This document shows, one piece after another, positions 21,901-34,080 of a stretch of DNA of 64,000 nt. The stretch's first letter is position 1. The number at the start of each line of letters is the position of its first letter. The DNA is taken from the NCBI GenBank assembly GCA_005765155.1, contig VCCP01000003.1, positions 3,782,001-3,846,000 on the forward strand, read 5' to 3'. Under the pieces are notes generated by a model. The model was given only the letters and a program-made list of their open reading frames with translations. It searched no databases and had not been told where the DNA came from. This DNA is from Zelopaecilomyces penicillatus. Taxonomy: Eukaryota; Ascomycota; Sordariomycetes; Hypocreales; Pseudodiploosporaceae. Position numbers and translations under genes: made by a program.

Positions 21901-22967
21901 CTACATTCGCTCCCCCTTTCTCTCTTGTAGCCACAGTCTGGCTACATCATAAGTGCCTAGATATAAACCGCTACCAACAGCCGTCCAGACGGAACGCAAA
22001 AGGGCACCTCTAAAGAAACCCCTGATGCCTCTCTGTTCGTAAACTTCACGCGTAGCCTCCCAGGGCCCCTTTCTCACACTTCCCTCGCCGCTCTTCTCGC
22101 CTGACTGGCCTGCCGTTAGCATTATGCGAGTCTTTACTACATCACTTGGCGTTGTAACCCAAGCTGCCAGCGCGCCGGCAGTTGCTGCGCTCAATCCACT
22201 GTCAAACCCCGTCTGCAATAGCGCTCGTGACCTCCGGTATTCTTTCTGACCGGCATCCTTTCTTCTTTTCTCCTGCCTCTTGGATCGAATATACTCGAAA
22301 ATGGGGAATTGGAGAGCCGTAAAGGGCAAGTTTCTCGCTAGCAATGCTGTGTACCCAGAGAATAGCTGCCGCGCAGAAGCTGTCTTTCTCATTTGCTTAA
22401 ACACCTGAAGAGATGATAAAGCTTTGTTGTGTTTGGTACTGTTTGAAGTATCCTGCTGGATCATTTGTGCATTCTGTTTGATGATTTCTGCTGGCGCAAG
22501 CACAAGACAAGACGCCATTTCCGCAATGGCGGATGCTGATGAATGAATCATGGGTTGAGGTACGGGCAGCAGCTTCGATAGAGCTATTTTTGAGCTTTCA
22601 TAAGTTGAGAAGAATAAGCCAGCTAATAATAAATGTTAGCTGATCTTGGTTTATTCCAAACTCTCTTTAGGTAACATTATTCTTTGGCAATTTACTCACC
22701 TGCTGGTAACGTCGCCAATACTACACTCCCGATGCCCTGGTAAAGTCCTCGAGGCGCCCACACCTTTTGTCTGCTCTTGGCTGCATACTGTTTTAAGAAG
22801 TCTTGGCTCTGGTATCTAGTTTTTATTGTGTCGATGGGATAAACTAAGACATCAACTGTAAAGGCTGCGACTGCGCCAGCCTATGCGCCGTTGTCAATGA
22901 ATATCACTTGGGATGTTGAATGATAGTGTGGTAAACATACCGCGTATACTTCCATGTTTGTTCCCAT
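21901..22967 (-). CDS. mitochondrial carrier, S-adenosylmethionine type (PET8/SAMC-like)
   Basis: Three exons, 22967-22941, 22880-22700 and 22622-21901, give about 309 residues. The mitochondrial carrier signature PX[DE]XX[KR] is seen three times, once per repeat: PIDTIKTR near 24, PAEIIKQN near 113 and PSDVVKTR near 228. The second-repeat form PAEIIKQ is characteristic of the SAM carriers (yeast Pet8, human SLC25A26), which exchange cytosolic S-adenosylmethionine for matrix S-adenosylhomocysteine across the inner membrane. Two ATGs, four codons apart, are in the first exon; the first is used here. A charged loop (SKRQEKRRKDAGQKEYRR) is longer than usual for the family. It lies tail to tail with the NRPS-KS gene, with no evident functional link. 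Confidence 0.85.
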
Positions 22968-23679
22968 CCTTAACCTTACTTTACATATATCAATCAAATG
23001 AATGAAGTTTAGATAATTCCTCTGGTGTTATGTAGTTGCAGATCGATTCATGGGTTTGGGTTTTTGAAGACCAGAATGACTTGCGCTTATGACATCATGA
23101 CCAGCCCTTGCCACCATCATTATCACCAAATATTTTACTGCAGCTACCCGGAAATTTCCCTTGAAATTGTAAAGTTCAATTAAATGAAATGAAAAATTTG
23201 ATGATTCAGACCTTCAATATCTAAGTATTTCCGAAAGTGGAAAATGATAATACCAAGAAGGCTACGAAAAGCAAAAGAGCGTGAAAGCTGAATGTACGGA
23301 ACATTGAGCTCAGGATGTTGGAATAAGCAGTATAAGATTTATCAAGATAGCATTATGTAACTGTATTCAGTCAAGATAAAGCAACTCTAATCCAGTTGGA
23401 GCCACATCCCTAGCCCAAGGTTGGTGGTGAATGAGAAACCCCCTCTCAATCACAGGCTCCCCTAATTCACGCCCCATGTTACACACATTTAAAATGACTC
23501 CTAATGCTATGCCCATTAATCAAGAAAGTTGCCCTTCCATGAGGCCAATACCCCTCGTATGACCGAGGCCGTCCGCTTCCCCCTCTATGCCCAGCAATGA
23601 AACAACACAAAAAAAAAAACAGAACCCAGATTTCGCCACATTATGTCTCCTCATGCAACTCATGGCCTCCCTAAACATT
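22968..23679. other. intergenic stretch
   Basis: About 710 bp, AT-rich, with the carrier promoter on its left and the 3' end of the phosphatase on its right. No gene is seen. Confidence 0.5.
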
Positions 23680-24961
23680 TCATAGCTTGCTTTTGGTGCC
23701 TGCTGACTCTTCAGATACGACTGCCACCACAACACAAATGTCATCCACTTTGCCTCCGTGCCAGTTCTCGTGAGGGTAATATTTCTGGACCTCCTTGGCA
23801 AATGGGCCGTCTCTTTTCGTGTTCACGCTCGCCCTCTTGGCAGCCAATACAAGCTCGGTCGCAAGCAAGCTTTGGAGCGTCATTGTCTTCTCAGCCTTCT
23901 TGGGAGGAGTATCGCTTGGGCTTGCCGGCTTCGTTAGGGTCTCCAAGGAATCAGAAACACTGACGCATCCGGCTGCGGGCATGTTCCAGGCTCCGCTTGA
24001 TACCATGACCCGACTCGCGATACGGAGAATATCCTGATTAAAGAGATTGTCCAATACGCCGTCAGTTGCGAATACTAGAACATCTCCATGGCGGAGGTAA
24101 TGCTGGGAGACATCCGCATCACGCGGCAAGTCGCTTAATTGTGCGCCACCAAACGCAGCCATCCGTGCAGCGACACTGGGTGGAACAATGGATAATTGAA
24201 AGGGGGTGTTAAATGCGTGAGTTTGCGGTTCTGAGTAGGCATTGACCGCATTGAGCCGCAGCTGCATAAAGCCAGAGTCGCCCAGATTGGCAACGTCTAG
24301 AGTACCATCAGCGCCCGCAATCCCGACACAGGCAGTGCTTCCTCCAGCCCGGACGCTTCCATCACTGCATATGGCGTCGTAGCCCAGTTGCATAAGTCTT
24401 CGCGCGGTGAGAGACGTGTTGTTTCCTGGCTGGTATTCGTGGGCAGCAGCAGCCATATAATCGCAAAATCCATGAGAAAAGTCGGCAGGATCGACACCCG
24501 AGTCAACCCAGCCGCCTACTCCATCGGCGACACCGAATGCCACAGAACCGCCGTCATTCACCCTAGACACAAAGAAGGCATCGTGGCCGGAATCAGGTCG
24601 AGATGAGCGTCGGCGGTCCTTGGGGGGCTGGATACGGTTATAGGGGCTGAAATGGAACACGTGGGTAGATGGATCGTAAGGGCGGTCCTTGGCGATGAAG
24701 GAAGCGGCGACGTTGTAAGAGAACTTTGCGGTTGGGGCGGCCGCAGCTGTGGAATAGAGTCGTTTGCGTATCTCGGGGTTGAAGGTTGAACAGACTGGCG
24801 ATGTATAACGAACGAATCTAGTACAGCGACATGGGGCTGTGCAGGGGGTTAGCCAAAGGAGTCTTGAGCAAGTATAGCATGTAGAACAGATGTAACAGAC
24901 CAGTTACGAACGTCTGCCACGGTATTGAAGCAGCTAGCCTGCTGCGATAGGGGGTCGCCAT
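23680..24961 (-). CDS. PP2C-type protein phosphatase, PTC7-like (mitochondrial)
   Basis: The main exon (24836-23680) codes for 384 residues with PP2C features: DAFFVS, FGVADGVGGW (Mg-binding Asp), GGSTACVG, NLGDSG, ATDGVLDN and KVDDICVVV near the end. The spacing and the RDAD segment are those of the Ptc7/SpoIIE-like group. Yeast Ptc7 is a mitochondrial phosphatase that activates coenzyme Q synthesis. The proposed first exon (24961-24901) begins MATPYRSRLAASIPW, a basic presequence. It joins in frame across a 64-nt intron with a clear GCTAACC branch site and CACAG acceptor but a poor GTCTGT donor, so the exact N terminus is uncertain. Total is about 405 residues. Confidence 0.85.
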
Positions 24962-26983
24962 CTAGCCCTAGGTCTTGTTTGTATATGGCGAATGCGATGA
25001 AATATTTGGAGGGGAGGGACTGGTTTAGGATTCGCGTAGGTATTATCACAGCATTGACGAGCAAGTTCGTCAGCGCCGTAGCCGACAAAAGGTTCAATCT
25101 TAAAATATGATGATTGAAGAAGAAATTAGGTTAGAGAAAACTCCTGGCCGTGCTGGTGGAGGAGACGATTCACAGGAGCAAAAAAGGTCGTGGCAAAAAT
25201 AAAACGATCCCTAGATTTGAGGTTTTGCTATTTCGCCGTCAGCCTGCATGAGCAATTGGCATCCAAAAAGGCTATGCTGGAGAAAACAGCCAATGCGCCA
25301 TGGTACGACTATCCCGATATATGCATATGACCGGCATGTGCAATGATTATATCCCAAACAGGCTATGAAATGCAATTAAGTAATACTGTTAAACAGTCCA
25401 CCCCGACAGTAGCATATGCGATATTGAACCTGAAGACGTTGAGTTTAACATCCCCCCAAACGCTGCCTAAGTGATTCGATGGCGGACAAACAGATTGCGG
25501 GTTCTTGTAAACGAATACAGTAGTAAACACGACAGGTTTACATTCTTCCAGTTATATCTATAATGGATGCTCGGTAAACAGGTAACAAGGGCCCTCTCTA
25601 CCTAGACTCCCATGTCATCAGGCATCGAATACGCCTCTTCTGTAAGTACTTAGGTAAACGTTCAACATGCCAGACAAAAGCATAACTCTAATTCTGATGG
25701 CGCGTTGCGGAGAATTTACAGACAGCAGCCCGGCTCGGCATTCATTTCAATCCATCATTCACGTGAGGTTCATCTGGCTCTGCACACACTTCAATGGCAC
25801 AGAACAGGGGGGGGGACACCATTGTTACCCCCCAAAATGCAGGGCAGCCCGAGCGGGTTTAGTCTAGCGCACGCTCCTCTGAGCTTTAATTTCATAATTC
25901 CTATTTCCTACTTGCCAGCGTTGCACTGGCTCGCCTTTTCGCCATGACGCATAGTATGTAGTGTTGCTGGCAGCTTGGCAGACACACGACTGATCTGCCT
26001 CTCTCTATCTCTCTGCCGAAGTGCTCAGACTTGTCATCATCATCATTATCAGCAAGATTGGTTCGGGAGATTTAAGATGCTCATCAATGCTTGAGCCCCT
26101 CTGGTTACACTTGGTTACGCAATGATTCCCATTGAAATAACCAACGAGACCCTTGTACTATTAGAGACAACGCCTTACTCCGCGGGGCAGCTCAACTCAC
26201 GTTGATCCAGATTGGGCCACGCTGTATGAATCAAATGTCTCGGAAAAATCACCGCAAACCCGCCCCCATAGCAATGCAAACAAAAAGCAAGTCTAAAGTC
26301 GCTTCCTCCTCTCTGCCTCTGTTTTTACAACAACTCTCATTGCGTTCTGCCACGTATGAAGGGGTCCTTCATTTTGATTATGTCCTGCGGGTTGATGGCT
26401 TGGCCTCGACAGTTGCCCCCAAATGCCGTCAGCCCTCGTAAATCGCTGATATATCATCATCCGTGCGTATCCGTGAGGTTTCCTTGGGGGCCCTTACCTG
26501 TACATACATGCATACAGTCTACATACCTGCAATAACGGCCAAGGGTTTTGGTTGGTATAGGTGTGCTTGGGCTGACAAGTGACATGGCATGTAACATGCA
26601 CGTAATTTGGGATTCAGCACGGCAAACTCGGTGCCTGTGACGATCCTGGTGTAATTGATGCCAGGCCTAGTTGTACGGCACTCGGAATTAGGCACATCAC
26701 CTCCTGATATGTATGTTTTCGGCGTAGTCTGTTTGTCAATCCCTCCATGGTTACACGCAGAAGAAGAAACCCCATGTCTTTGATTTGCACCTCCGCAATA
26801 CGCTTTATACAGGTATAAAGACATCTCCATCCGCCCTCCCCCTACCTCATACGGACAGCCACTGCATAAGTTTAGACCTCGATTAACACTTTTACACGTC
26901 ATTCTTCATACCTTTTTTGCGCAAACAAAAAAAAGCATCAAGTCGAATTCAAGGCCGATAATAATCATTACACTCAGCCCGTT
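24962..26983. other. gene-free stretch upstream of the secreted protein
   Basis: About 2 kb without a supportable gene. A TATAAAG-like box near 26814 lies about 170 bp upstream of the secreted-protein start. Short open frames here are scattered and lack splice continuity or any family resemblance. Confidence 0.5.
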
Positions 26984-27540
26984 ATGCATTTCACACTGAA
27001 TCTGCTCGCCACCCTCGTTGGGTTGGCCGCCTCTGCCCACGCCGCGGCCTATCCTGCACCTACCAAGTGTGTAGATACCATACTTTGCATCGACGCTGTC
27101 AACGACTGCGGAGTCGCATATGGAGGGTAGGAGTTCCTTCATTGAGGGTTTTGTTTTTGGTTCAGTTTGGGAATGCTCACATTGTTTCGCTTGCCAGATG
27201 TTACAACACTTGCTCTCAGCAGGAGCCAACACCACCGCCTTGCACTCCAACTTCTACCCCTACATACACAACGGAACCGCCGTCATATCCCGCTCCCACT
27301 GAGACCGACAACTGCAGCGCTCGAACTATCTGCGTTGACAAGATTAACGAATGTGGCATGCGTTATGGAGGGTCAGTATTTTTCATCATTCAAAGCCCGT
27401 AGATCCCATCGCTAAAAATTGTTCATCACAGTTGTGTCCCTAACTGCCCACCATTCTCTTTCTCTGCGCCGCCTTGCCCAACCGAAGGCATGATGACAAT
27501 CATGAGGCCACTGGAGGCGAAGCCAACCCCTAGCAGCTAG
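26984..27540 (+). CDS. small secreted cysteine-rich protein with two copies of a six-cysteine module
   Basis: Three exons, 26984-27126, 27198-27371 and 27432-27540, give 141 residues. A signal peptide is clear (MHFTLNLLATLVGLAASAHA, likely cut after Ala20). The mature chain is two modules joined by a Pro/Thr-rich linker. Cysteines are at 29, 35, 42, 49, 53, 63 and at 87, 93, 100, 107, 111, 121, so both modules have exactly C-X5-C-X6-C-X6-C-X3-C-X9-C and share the pattern CxD..N.CG..YGGC. Both introns interrupt the second Gly codon of YGG at phase 2, directly before the fourth cysteine. This suggests duplication of a genomic unit that included the intron. Six cysteines per module suggest three disulfides. 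It would be exported and could be an effector, wall protein or antimicrobial peptide; function is unknown to me. Confidence 0.8.
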
Positions 27541-27601
27541 TCTGGTTACCAAATCATATGTCGGTGTTTAGATATTGTGCTTATAATGCTAATTCGGCGT
27601 T

Positions 27602-27614
27602 GGGGGGGGGGGGG
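27602..27614. repeat. poly-G run (13 G)
   Basis: Thirteen consecutive G bases in the 209-bp convergent gap between the secreted-protein gene and palC. This is a homopolymer prone to length error. Confidence 0.8.
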
Positions 27615-27749
27615 CCAAATGTATATGGAACATATCCAATGACTTTTACATATATATAATAGTAATGAATTGTCCATCAAATTCATCAGATTTCATCACT
27701 GAGACTTCCACAACGTATCCAGCTTGACCACTAAACCGCGATCCGATAG

Positions 27750-29241
27750 CTAGTAGTAAGAATTGGATGGTGTCGAACTTGAGCTGTATTCGCCTGCAGG
27801 GGCGGATGGAAGGCCTCGAACATCGTCGTCAGAGCTCATCTCATCTCCGAAATCCTCGTCACCTTCGGGTGGTGCTCGCATCGCCTCTAGAGCACCCCGC
27901 TCCAGAGTGGGTGGGCTAAATGGCTGAATAGTATGTATCTCACGACCAGAAGGCATTTTGGCTAGGAGAGAGTTGATTGGGGGTATATGTTGTGTATTCA
28001 TCTGCCTTGGCATCAGTCGAGCCCAATATCATATTCGTCTCTGGTTTACACCATTGAGCACTTACCGTGTCGTTCATTTTACTCCACTTGCTGTCGAGCA
28101 TTTCGAGCACACGTGTCTCCTCGAGTTTGCCTGCATCAGCACCCCAGTTTGTCTCCTTGTCTACACGGCGATCCTCCCTCTTCTCGGTGAAGTCTTTTCT
28201 CAAACGGCTGAGGCTCAGGCCCTTCTTGGCCTCCTTTGGTTCCACACCGAGTTCCTGGAGACCGGCTCTGAGCCATCCAATGCCTTCTGCCGTTTGGCCA
28301 CCTAGCTCAGCATCGATGCCGAAGAACCGACAAGCTTTGGCCCGGCTTGTTCGTCGCAAATCCTCAATGTAGCTCAACAAACTCTGACTAATTCTATTTG
28401 ATCCCGAGCCTGCCGACTGGCACAGAGAGGCTGCCTTTGCGGCATGTTCTGAGGCGGCTAGGCAAAGTCGCGCATAAAGATGTGCTCGTACCTTTGGGAT
28501 CTCCGGCGACTTGAACATCCACTCCTTGTCAGTCATGTTCCTATCTTGCGCCACTGCTGCTGGATAAGGGTCATCTTTCAAAACTGCAAGCAGAGTTGCC
28601 TCTGCGTGCGCCAAAGAGGCTAGAGCCCGCAATGTAGCTGGTGCAATATCGGTCGAAGGGGGGCTGCTCGATAACTGTTCGCTCCGGGTAGCCACATAGC
28701 TGTAGATGGAGGCCGCATCTAGGAGGTGTTTGGTTGCCGTCGTGATTGCCGTTGTCCTTTCCTGAGAACCAACGAAATCGCTTCGGGTAGAGTACAGGGG
28801 TTGAAGTACAGCCCTTGCCGTCAAGACCGAAGTCATACCCAGCGTTGATAATACGAAAAAGACTTCATGTTCGAGGGACGTTATTTTAGCCCTGGGTCTC
28901 TCACGTCCCGGGACGATGTCTCCGGACAGCGTTGGCCTCCATGATACAGAGGGCGTGGTTTTGAGGACAACATTTGGTGCATCATCTGCCGTCAGACCTT
29001 GATGACTGAACCCGGCATCAACAGCTAGAAGATAGGGAATATAACCGTTCAGGCTCGAAGCGACGACAGAAAGACTCGATATCCGTGATGAAGGCGGCAA
29101 TCGTTTGTGCTTCTTCAGCGCATCTCTGACTACCCCGCGATAGGTGCTAGAGGTGAGTGGCAGTGACGGATGAGAATCACACTCAAAACATGATGAGAAT
29201 GAGAAGGTCGATGTGGTGGGGAGCACGAATGGGAACGGCAT
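27750..29241 (-). CDS. palC: pH-response regulator PalC (BRO1-domain protein)
   Basis: Two exons, 29241-28066 and 28001-27750, give about 475 residues, joined in phase 0 across a 64-nt intron. The N terminus MPFPFVLPTTSTFSFSS and the block TYRGVVRDALKKHKRLPPSS are those I know from fungal PalC. The following 400 residues form a helical BRO1-type domain (EVFFVLSTLGMTSVLTARAVL, HAEATLLAVL, YARLCLAASEHAAKA). PalC works at the plasma membrane in alkaline pH sensing, linking the PalH/PalF sensor to ESCRT-III and leading to processing of the PacC transcription factor. The C-terminal exon is an acidic, Ser/Pro-rich tail. The start was placed at the real ATG at 29241. It is divergent from ALG6, with 544 bp between start codons. 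Confidence 0.92.
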
Positions 29242-29785
29242 CTTCTTCAAGGACAAGGCCGGGCTGGGCTGCTCAACTCCTCTGGTGTCCCCCTCGTTTG
29301 TGATTGATGCTTAAGAAAGAAAAGGGTTGAGATAGCCTGTCACCGGCCTATACGGCTGCGATGACCATGAACTGGGCAAGCTTGCCAAGCTTCTGCCTCC
29401 ACTTGAGTGGCTCTGTTGTTCTCATCACAGTGGTTTCACACATACAGTATGCCATATTCTGATTAGTACTGTATTACATCAAAGCTTTGTCCAGGCGTTT
29501 TACAGTCTGTGCTCCACTGAGATCTTGAAAGGGAGACGCCTGTGCCAGCTTTCGCACAGTGCGCGCCGCCTAGCTACAAAACAGGGGAACGCGCCACTAC
29601 AAGCTGGGCAGTGACACACTGGCTAGTTAGGTACTAGTAATTATAGCAAACCTAATAATTCCACGTCCACCTTTAAACATCATACCTTTCTTACAACAAG
29701 CTACAGTTGCCATTTCGCCTTGGGCTCTGGCTTCTTTCACAGGCATCGCAACCTTCCTTCATCAACCACCATCCATGCCGTGAAG
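29242..29785. other. divergent promoter region of palC and ALG6
   Basis: 544 bp between the two start codons, so both promoters and 5' UTRs must lie here. No coding feature is seen. Confidence 0.6.
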
Positions 29786-31647
29786 ATGTCAATGCCGAGT
29801 CCCTCCCCGCACAAGCCTCGACGCAAGGCGAAGAAGGCTGGCAATGGCGCCGACAAGCTCACGCGCACCCGATCGGACGCTCTGCTGAGGACACCATCGT
29901 TTCCCCTGGCAGCTTTCCTCTGGCCTGCACGCACGTCAGTGTCGCAATGGGAAGTGCTGTCGTTAGTTTTGATGGTTGTGGGCACCTTCAGATGGGCTGC
30001 TGGGCTCTGGGGATATTCTGGTAAATGAGAAAACGCACCTCCTTCAAACTGGCAGCTTCGAGGCCGAGGGGAGGGGGGAATCTTTACTAACTGCTCGCCC
30101 CCTTCATAGGTTTCCAACGACCACCCATTTTCGGCGATTACGAAGCGCAGCGACACTGGATGGAAATTACTACGCATTTGCCAGTATCGCAATGGTATTT
30201 CCACGACTTGCAATGGTGGGGACTAGACTACCCTCCCCTCACTGCATATCACAGCTGGCTTCTCGGCAAGATCGGGGCTTTGATTGACCCAGCATGGTTC
30301 GCCCTCTTTAAATCCCGCGGCATCGACGATCCGAACCTGAAGATTTTCATGAGAGCGAGTGTTCTTGTTTCCGAATATGTTACCTTTATACCGGCTGCCA
30401 TTGTGTTTGTGCGACGATTTAGTCGGCTCAGCGGGGTTGCCACCTGGACCAGCAACGTAGCCCTTGTCGCTATTCTCATGCAGCCTGCAACGATTCTCGT
30501 CGACCATGTCCACTTTCAGTACAATACTGTTATGCTTGGCTTTGTCTTAGCAAGCATGTCTAGCATGCTTGCAGAGCGATACAAGTGGGCAGCAGTCTTC
30601 TTCGTTGCCGCACTCGGCTTCAAGCAGATGGCTCTCTACTATGCGTTTAGTGTTTTCTCCTATCTTCTGGGTCGATGCATTTCAACAGGCCTCAATCATA
30701 CAAGACTGTTTGGAATCACTCTCATTACAATCGCCTCATTCGCGGTGCTGTTGCTTCCTCTCGTTCTTGGAGTACTGTACGACCAGCAAAATGGGATTAC
30801 CTCGAGACCAGACCTTGACGGACCGCGGCCGCCACTTCCCCTTTTCCAGTTCCTTACCAAATACGTTGGTACCGACTCATTTTACTATCCTGTTGTTGAG
30901 CAACTTGTTCAGATGATCCACCGCATCTTCCCATTCTCGCGCGGCCTATTTGAAGATAAAGTCGCCAACTTCTGGTGTGCGCTCAACGTCGTCATCAAAC
31001 TTCGCAAATATCCCACCGATCTTCTCCAAAAGTCTGCTCTCGGCGCCACCATACTTTCCATCTTGCCCCCAAACATTATCTTGTTTCTCCGCCCGCGAAA
31101 GTCCATGTTGCCGTTGGCCTTCGCTGCAACTGCATGGGGCTTCTTCTTGTTCAGTTATCAGGTACATGAGAAGAGTGTCCTACTTCCATTGATGCCAATG
31201 ACTCTCCTTTTGGCTGGTAAGCAGGGTATGAACGGCGAAATTCGCGCTTGGGTGGGCTTTGCGAACTTGCTTGGCGCCTGGACCATGTTTCCGCTGCTCC
31301 AGCGTGTTGATCTTGCGGTTCCTTACGGGGTCCTTACGCTTCTATGGTCATACCTGCTCGGGTTACCTCCAACTTCATGGAGTGCGCCTTTCCAAGACGG
31401 CGAGTCTGGGGCGGCCCAATGGGGTACAGCTCTATTACAGGGCTCGTTCTACCTTCTAATGATGGCTTGGCATGGGGTTCAAGCCTTTGTTAAACCACCA
31501 CTAGACAAACCCGACCTGTGGGTTGTAGCCAATGTTGGCATTGGGGCCGCTGGCTTCGTGCTATGCTATCTGTGGTGTATCTGGAGATTATTGCGCGAAA
31601 GCGACTTTCTGCCAGCTTCAAACTTGAGCAAGAAAATATCAAAATGA
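29786..31647 (+). CDS. ALG6: dolichyl-P-Glc:Man9GlcNAc2-PP-dolichol alpha-1,3-glucosyltransferase (ALG6)
   Basis: Two exons, 29786-30020 and 30110-31647, give about 590 residues in phase 1. It is a polytopic ER membrane protein of the ALG6/ALG8 family. The luminal loop after the first helix carries YFHDLQWWGLDYPPLTAYHS (about 107-126), the ALG6-type signature, rather than the ALG8 form. DHVHFQYN follows in the next loop. It adds the first glucose to the lipid-linked N-glycan precursor, using dolichyl-phosphate-glucose. The N-terminal 45 residues are basic and Ser/Pro-rich (PHKPRRKAKKA), as is common in fungal homologues. Somewhat longer than yeast Alg6 (544 residues), mainly through this N-terminal part. 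Confidence 0.93.
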
Positions 31648-32739
31648 AAGAATGAGGCCAAGACTGTACGATACGCCTCCTGTTCAGACATCCTTCAGGG
31701 GCGAAACGGTTCAGGAAATTGACTGTTCATACATCTGTTTCACATAATTCAGTGTTATAGGGTTGGGGCCGGCTCCTTTGCATGTCTGATGGGTCAGCGG
31801 AAAGATACAATTATCATCAGGCTGGTTGGTTTGAACGGGAGGCGAAGGATTTAAAAAAAAAGCTGCACATAGATACCCACATAATTCATCGTCAAAAACT
31901 ATTTCATGACATCTTCCATAATTGCTAGTGCGTTATAGAGAAAGAGGGTTGAAAGGCATAGTAACAGTATCCTCTATCCAATGCATCTACCGTCTTTCCT
32001 ACCATAGGCCTCCGAATCTTGTCGAGCCTACTATCGTTATTCACAAACCTGGGTTATTGGAAAGAGGCAAGATCCAGTGAAGAGTAATTATAACTTGGCT
32101 TAGGCTTTACTAGGTGAACCCATAGCAAGTCAATTTTGGTATGTCTGCCGTTCAAAATGCGTAGGAAGATATCTGTGATACAAAATAAACACGATGACGG
32201 TAAATGACCTTTATTGTATCTAAATTCACAAGTGAGTAATACATTTGCTCAAGTCAAACTCGAAAAATGTCATATCCAGGGTATTTCTACCAATCAACAG
32301 GAGAAAATCTAAGAAGGAACCACAATATCCCATGTGGGTGGATGGTGGAGGGTTACAGAATTTACAATTTCTCAAATCACAAACCATTTGCTGCTGGATT
32401 AATGGAACAGCTTTAATGGTTTCGTACTCATTTTCTCCGATTGTTGATATTGTCTTTTGACGTGTGTTCAATCACGGCCAGAACAACATTGGGGTTCATA
32501 AACAAATCACAATATGCTATCACAATAAAAGTCATGCGCCAGCGTTTTCCGAGAAAAGCTCAAGTCATCATTTTCATAAACTGAGTCTTCTATATAGGTC
32601 TCTAAAAGACCGCCAATCCAGCCATGAGCAGCTAATCCTTCCACGCCATGGACGTGCAAAAATTGCCGCAAAGCCTTCTCGTAGCTTTCCCGAAATTCGT
32701 GAGGTATCGTTACTTTGCAGATCTTTTGAGAGAGAACGC
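31648..32739. other. convergent intergenic region
   Basis: About 1.1 kb between the stops of ALG6 and the ribosomal P2 gene. It is AT-rich and presumably holds the 3' UTRs. I find no further gene. Confidence 0.5.
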
Positions 32740-33203
32740 TTAGTCGAAGAGACCGAAGCCCATATCCTCGTCGGACTCCTCCTTCTCTGTTTGAATATGT
32801 TAGCGCGCGTGACTTTTGGGTGAAGAGCAGCTCAGTGCTGGGGAATTGAGACGTACCCTCCTCCTTCTCCTCCTCAGCGGGGGCATCAGCGGTAGCACCG
32901 CCAGCGGCGGCACCAGCAGAAGCACCACCAGCGCCGCCTGAGGGGACGGAAGCGAGCTTCTCAGAGCCAGCGGCGATCAACTATGCGAATTTATTAGCTT
33001 CCATAGAAGATGTAATGGCGCGAAAAGCGGTATATAGTTCTTACCTCGTTGATGTCCTTGCCCTTGAGCTCAGACAGGAGCTGGGTCAGGCGGTCATCAT
33101 CAGCCTCAATGCCAACGGCGCTGAGGACAGACTTGATGTCGGCAGCGGAGGGCGAGGTGTTGCCACCGAGGGTGAGGAGGAGGTAAGCTGCGAGGTGCTT
33201 CAT
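32740..33203 (-). CDS. RPP2: 60S acidic ribosomal protein P2
   Basis: Three exons, 33203-33045, 32980-32857 and 32786-32740, give 109 residues. It opens MKHLAAYLLLTLGG, then has the helical dimerisation domain (IKSVLSAVGIEADDDRLTQLLSEL), an Ala/Gly-rich hinge (GGAGGASAGAAAGG), a Glu/Lys stretch and the invariant P-protein tail SDEDMGFGLFD. That tail binds elongation factors at the ribosomal stalk. The last exon carries only the tail (14 codons plus stop). P2 rather than P1 is chosen from the MKHLAAYLLL start. It is divergent from SPT2. Confidence 0.96.
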
Positions 33204-34080
33204 CTTGAAGGTTTCTGGAGAGGAAAAATTGCGTGTTAGATCAAGAATGCACAAATTGCGGCGATCGTCAATTTTAAGACGACTTTTTTGATTGTGGGGT
33301 CGTCGGGGCAGAGCGCCGTGTGTCGGTTGCGACAGGGGGCGGGATCTGTAAAGATGCTAGGAGGCGCACTCACTGTTTTTTTAAGTTCGAGAGAAACAAG
33401 AGAAATCAATCAATTTAACCGCAAGTTGGGCGGAGACTGAAGCCTTCGAGTTCTGGTTGATGATGTTTGGCGTGTCAAAGATAGGAGAAAAGTTCCCAGC
33501 AGATGTATGACTTACATACAATTTCGACCTGTGGGCGCTAAAAGTGCAATTAGGCGAGGAGATCCGCTTTAGGGCGTGTGGGCCTCCAGCCACATACTTT
33601 CCAAGCACCGCCACGAAGCTTATGTCATCTCTTGCATATCACGTGATATCAAAGCGCGATCGATGTGGCGCTGATCAAAGACTCATTCACTTCGGATGCC
33701 GCCTAGCATTACTCGCAAATCAACAAACAGCCCACGCAATTCCTCCTCTCTTTACTTTGCCCTCAGTTTCCTCCTGTTCTTCCCCCCCGCTTATCTTCTT
33801 CAAGTCGGTTCTTCCACCACTCAGTTGTCTATTCATATTCTTACACGACACGAAACGTCGAGGTCGAGGTCGAGTTCGAGGATAAGGCGCCCGACAGCCT
33901 GTGGCAACTTGTCATCTGTGACTGTGTGAGAGATATTTGCTTTGCTGGCGTTGATTCTGCAGAGGAAGAGGAACAGGGCTGCAACGGCTTATGCCTTTTG
34001 GTCGACAATAGCCCTCGATCGTGCATCGATACGGAACGATATACTGCGTTTGGAGTTGTTGAAGATTGAAAGGGGACACA
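33204..34080. other. divergent promoter region of RPP2 and SPT2
   Basis: About 880 bp between start codons. It includes a pyrimidine-rich stretch near 33760-33790 and a purine-rich GAGGTCGAGGTCGAG repeat near 33860. Leader introns for the ribosomal gene are possible but not proven. Confidence 0.5.

Noticed and set aside
32507..32823. Open frames on both strands next to the ribosomal P2 gene
   Set aside because: They read through introns or the 3' UTR of the P2 gene. The three-exon P2 model with its SDEDMGFGLFD tail explains the coding signal.
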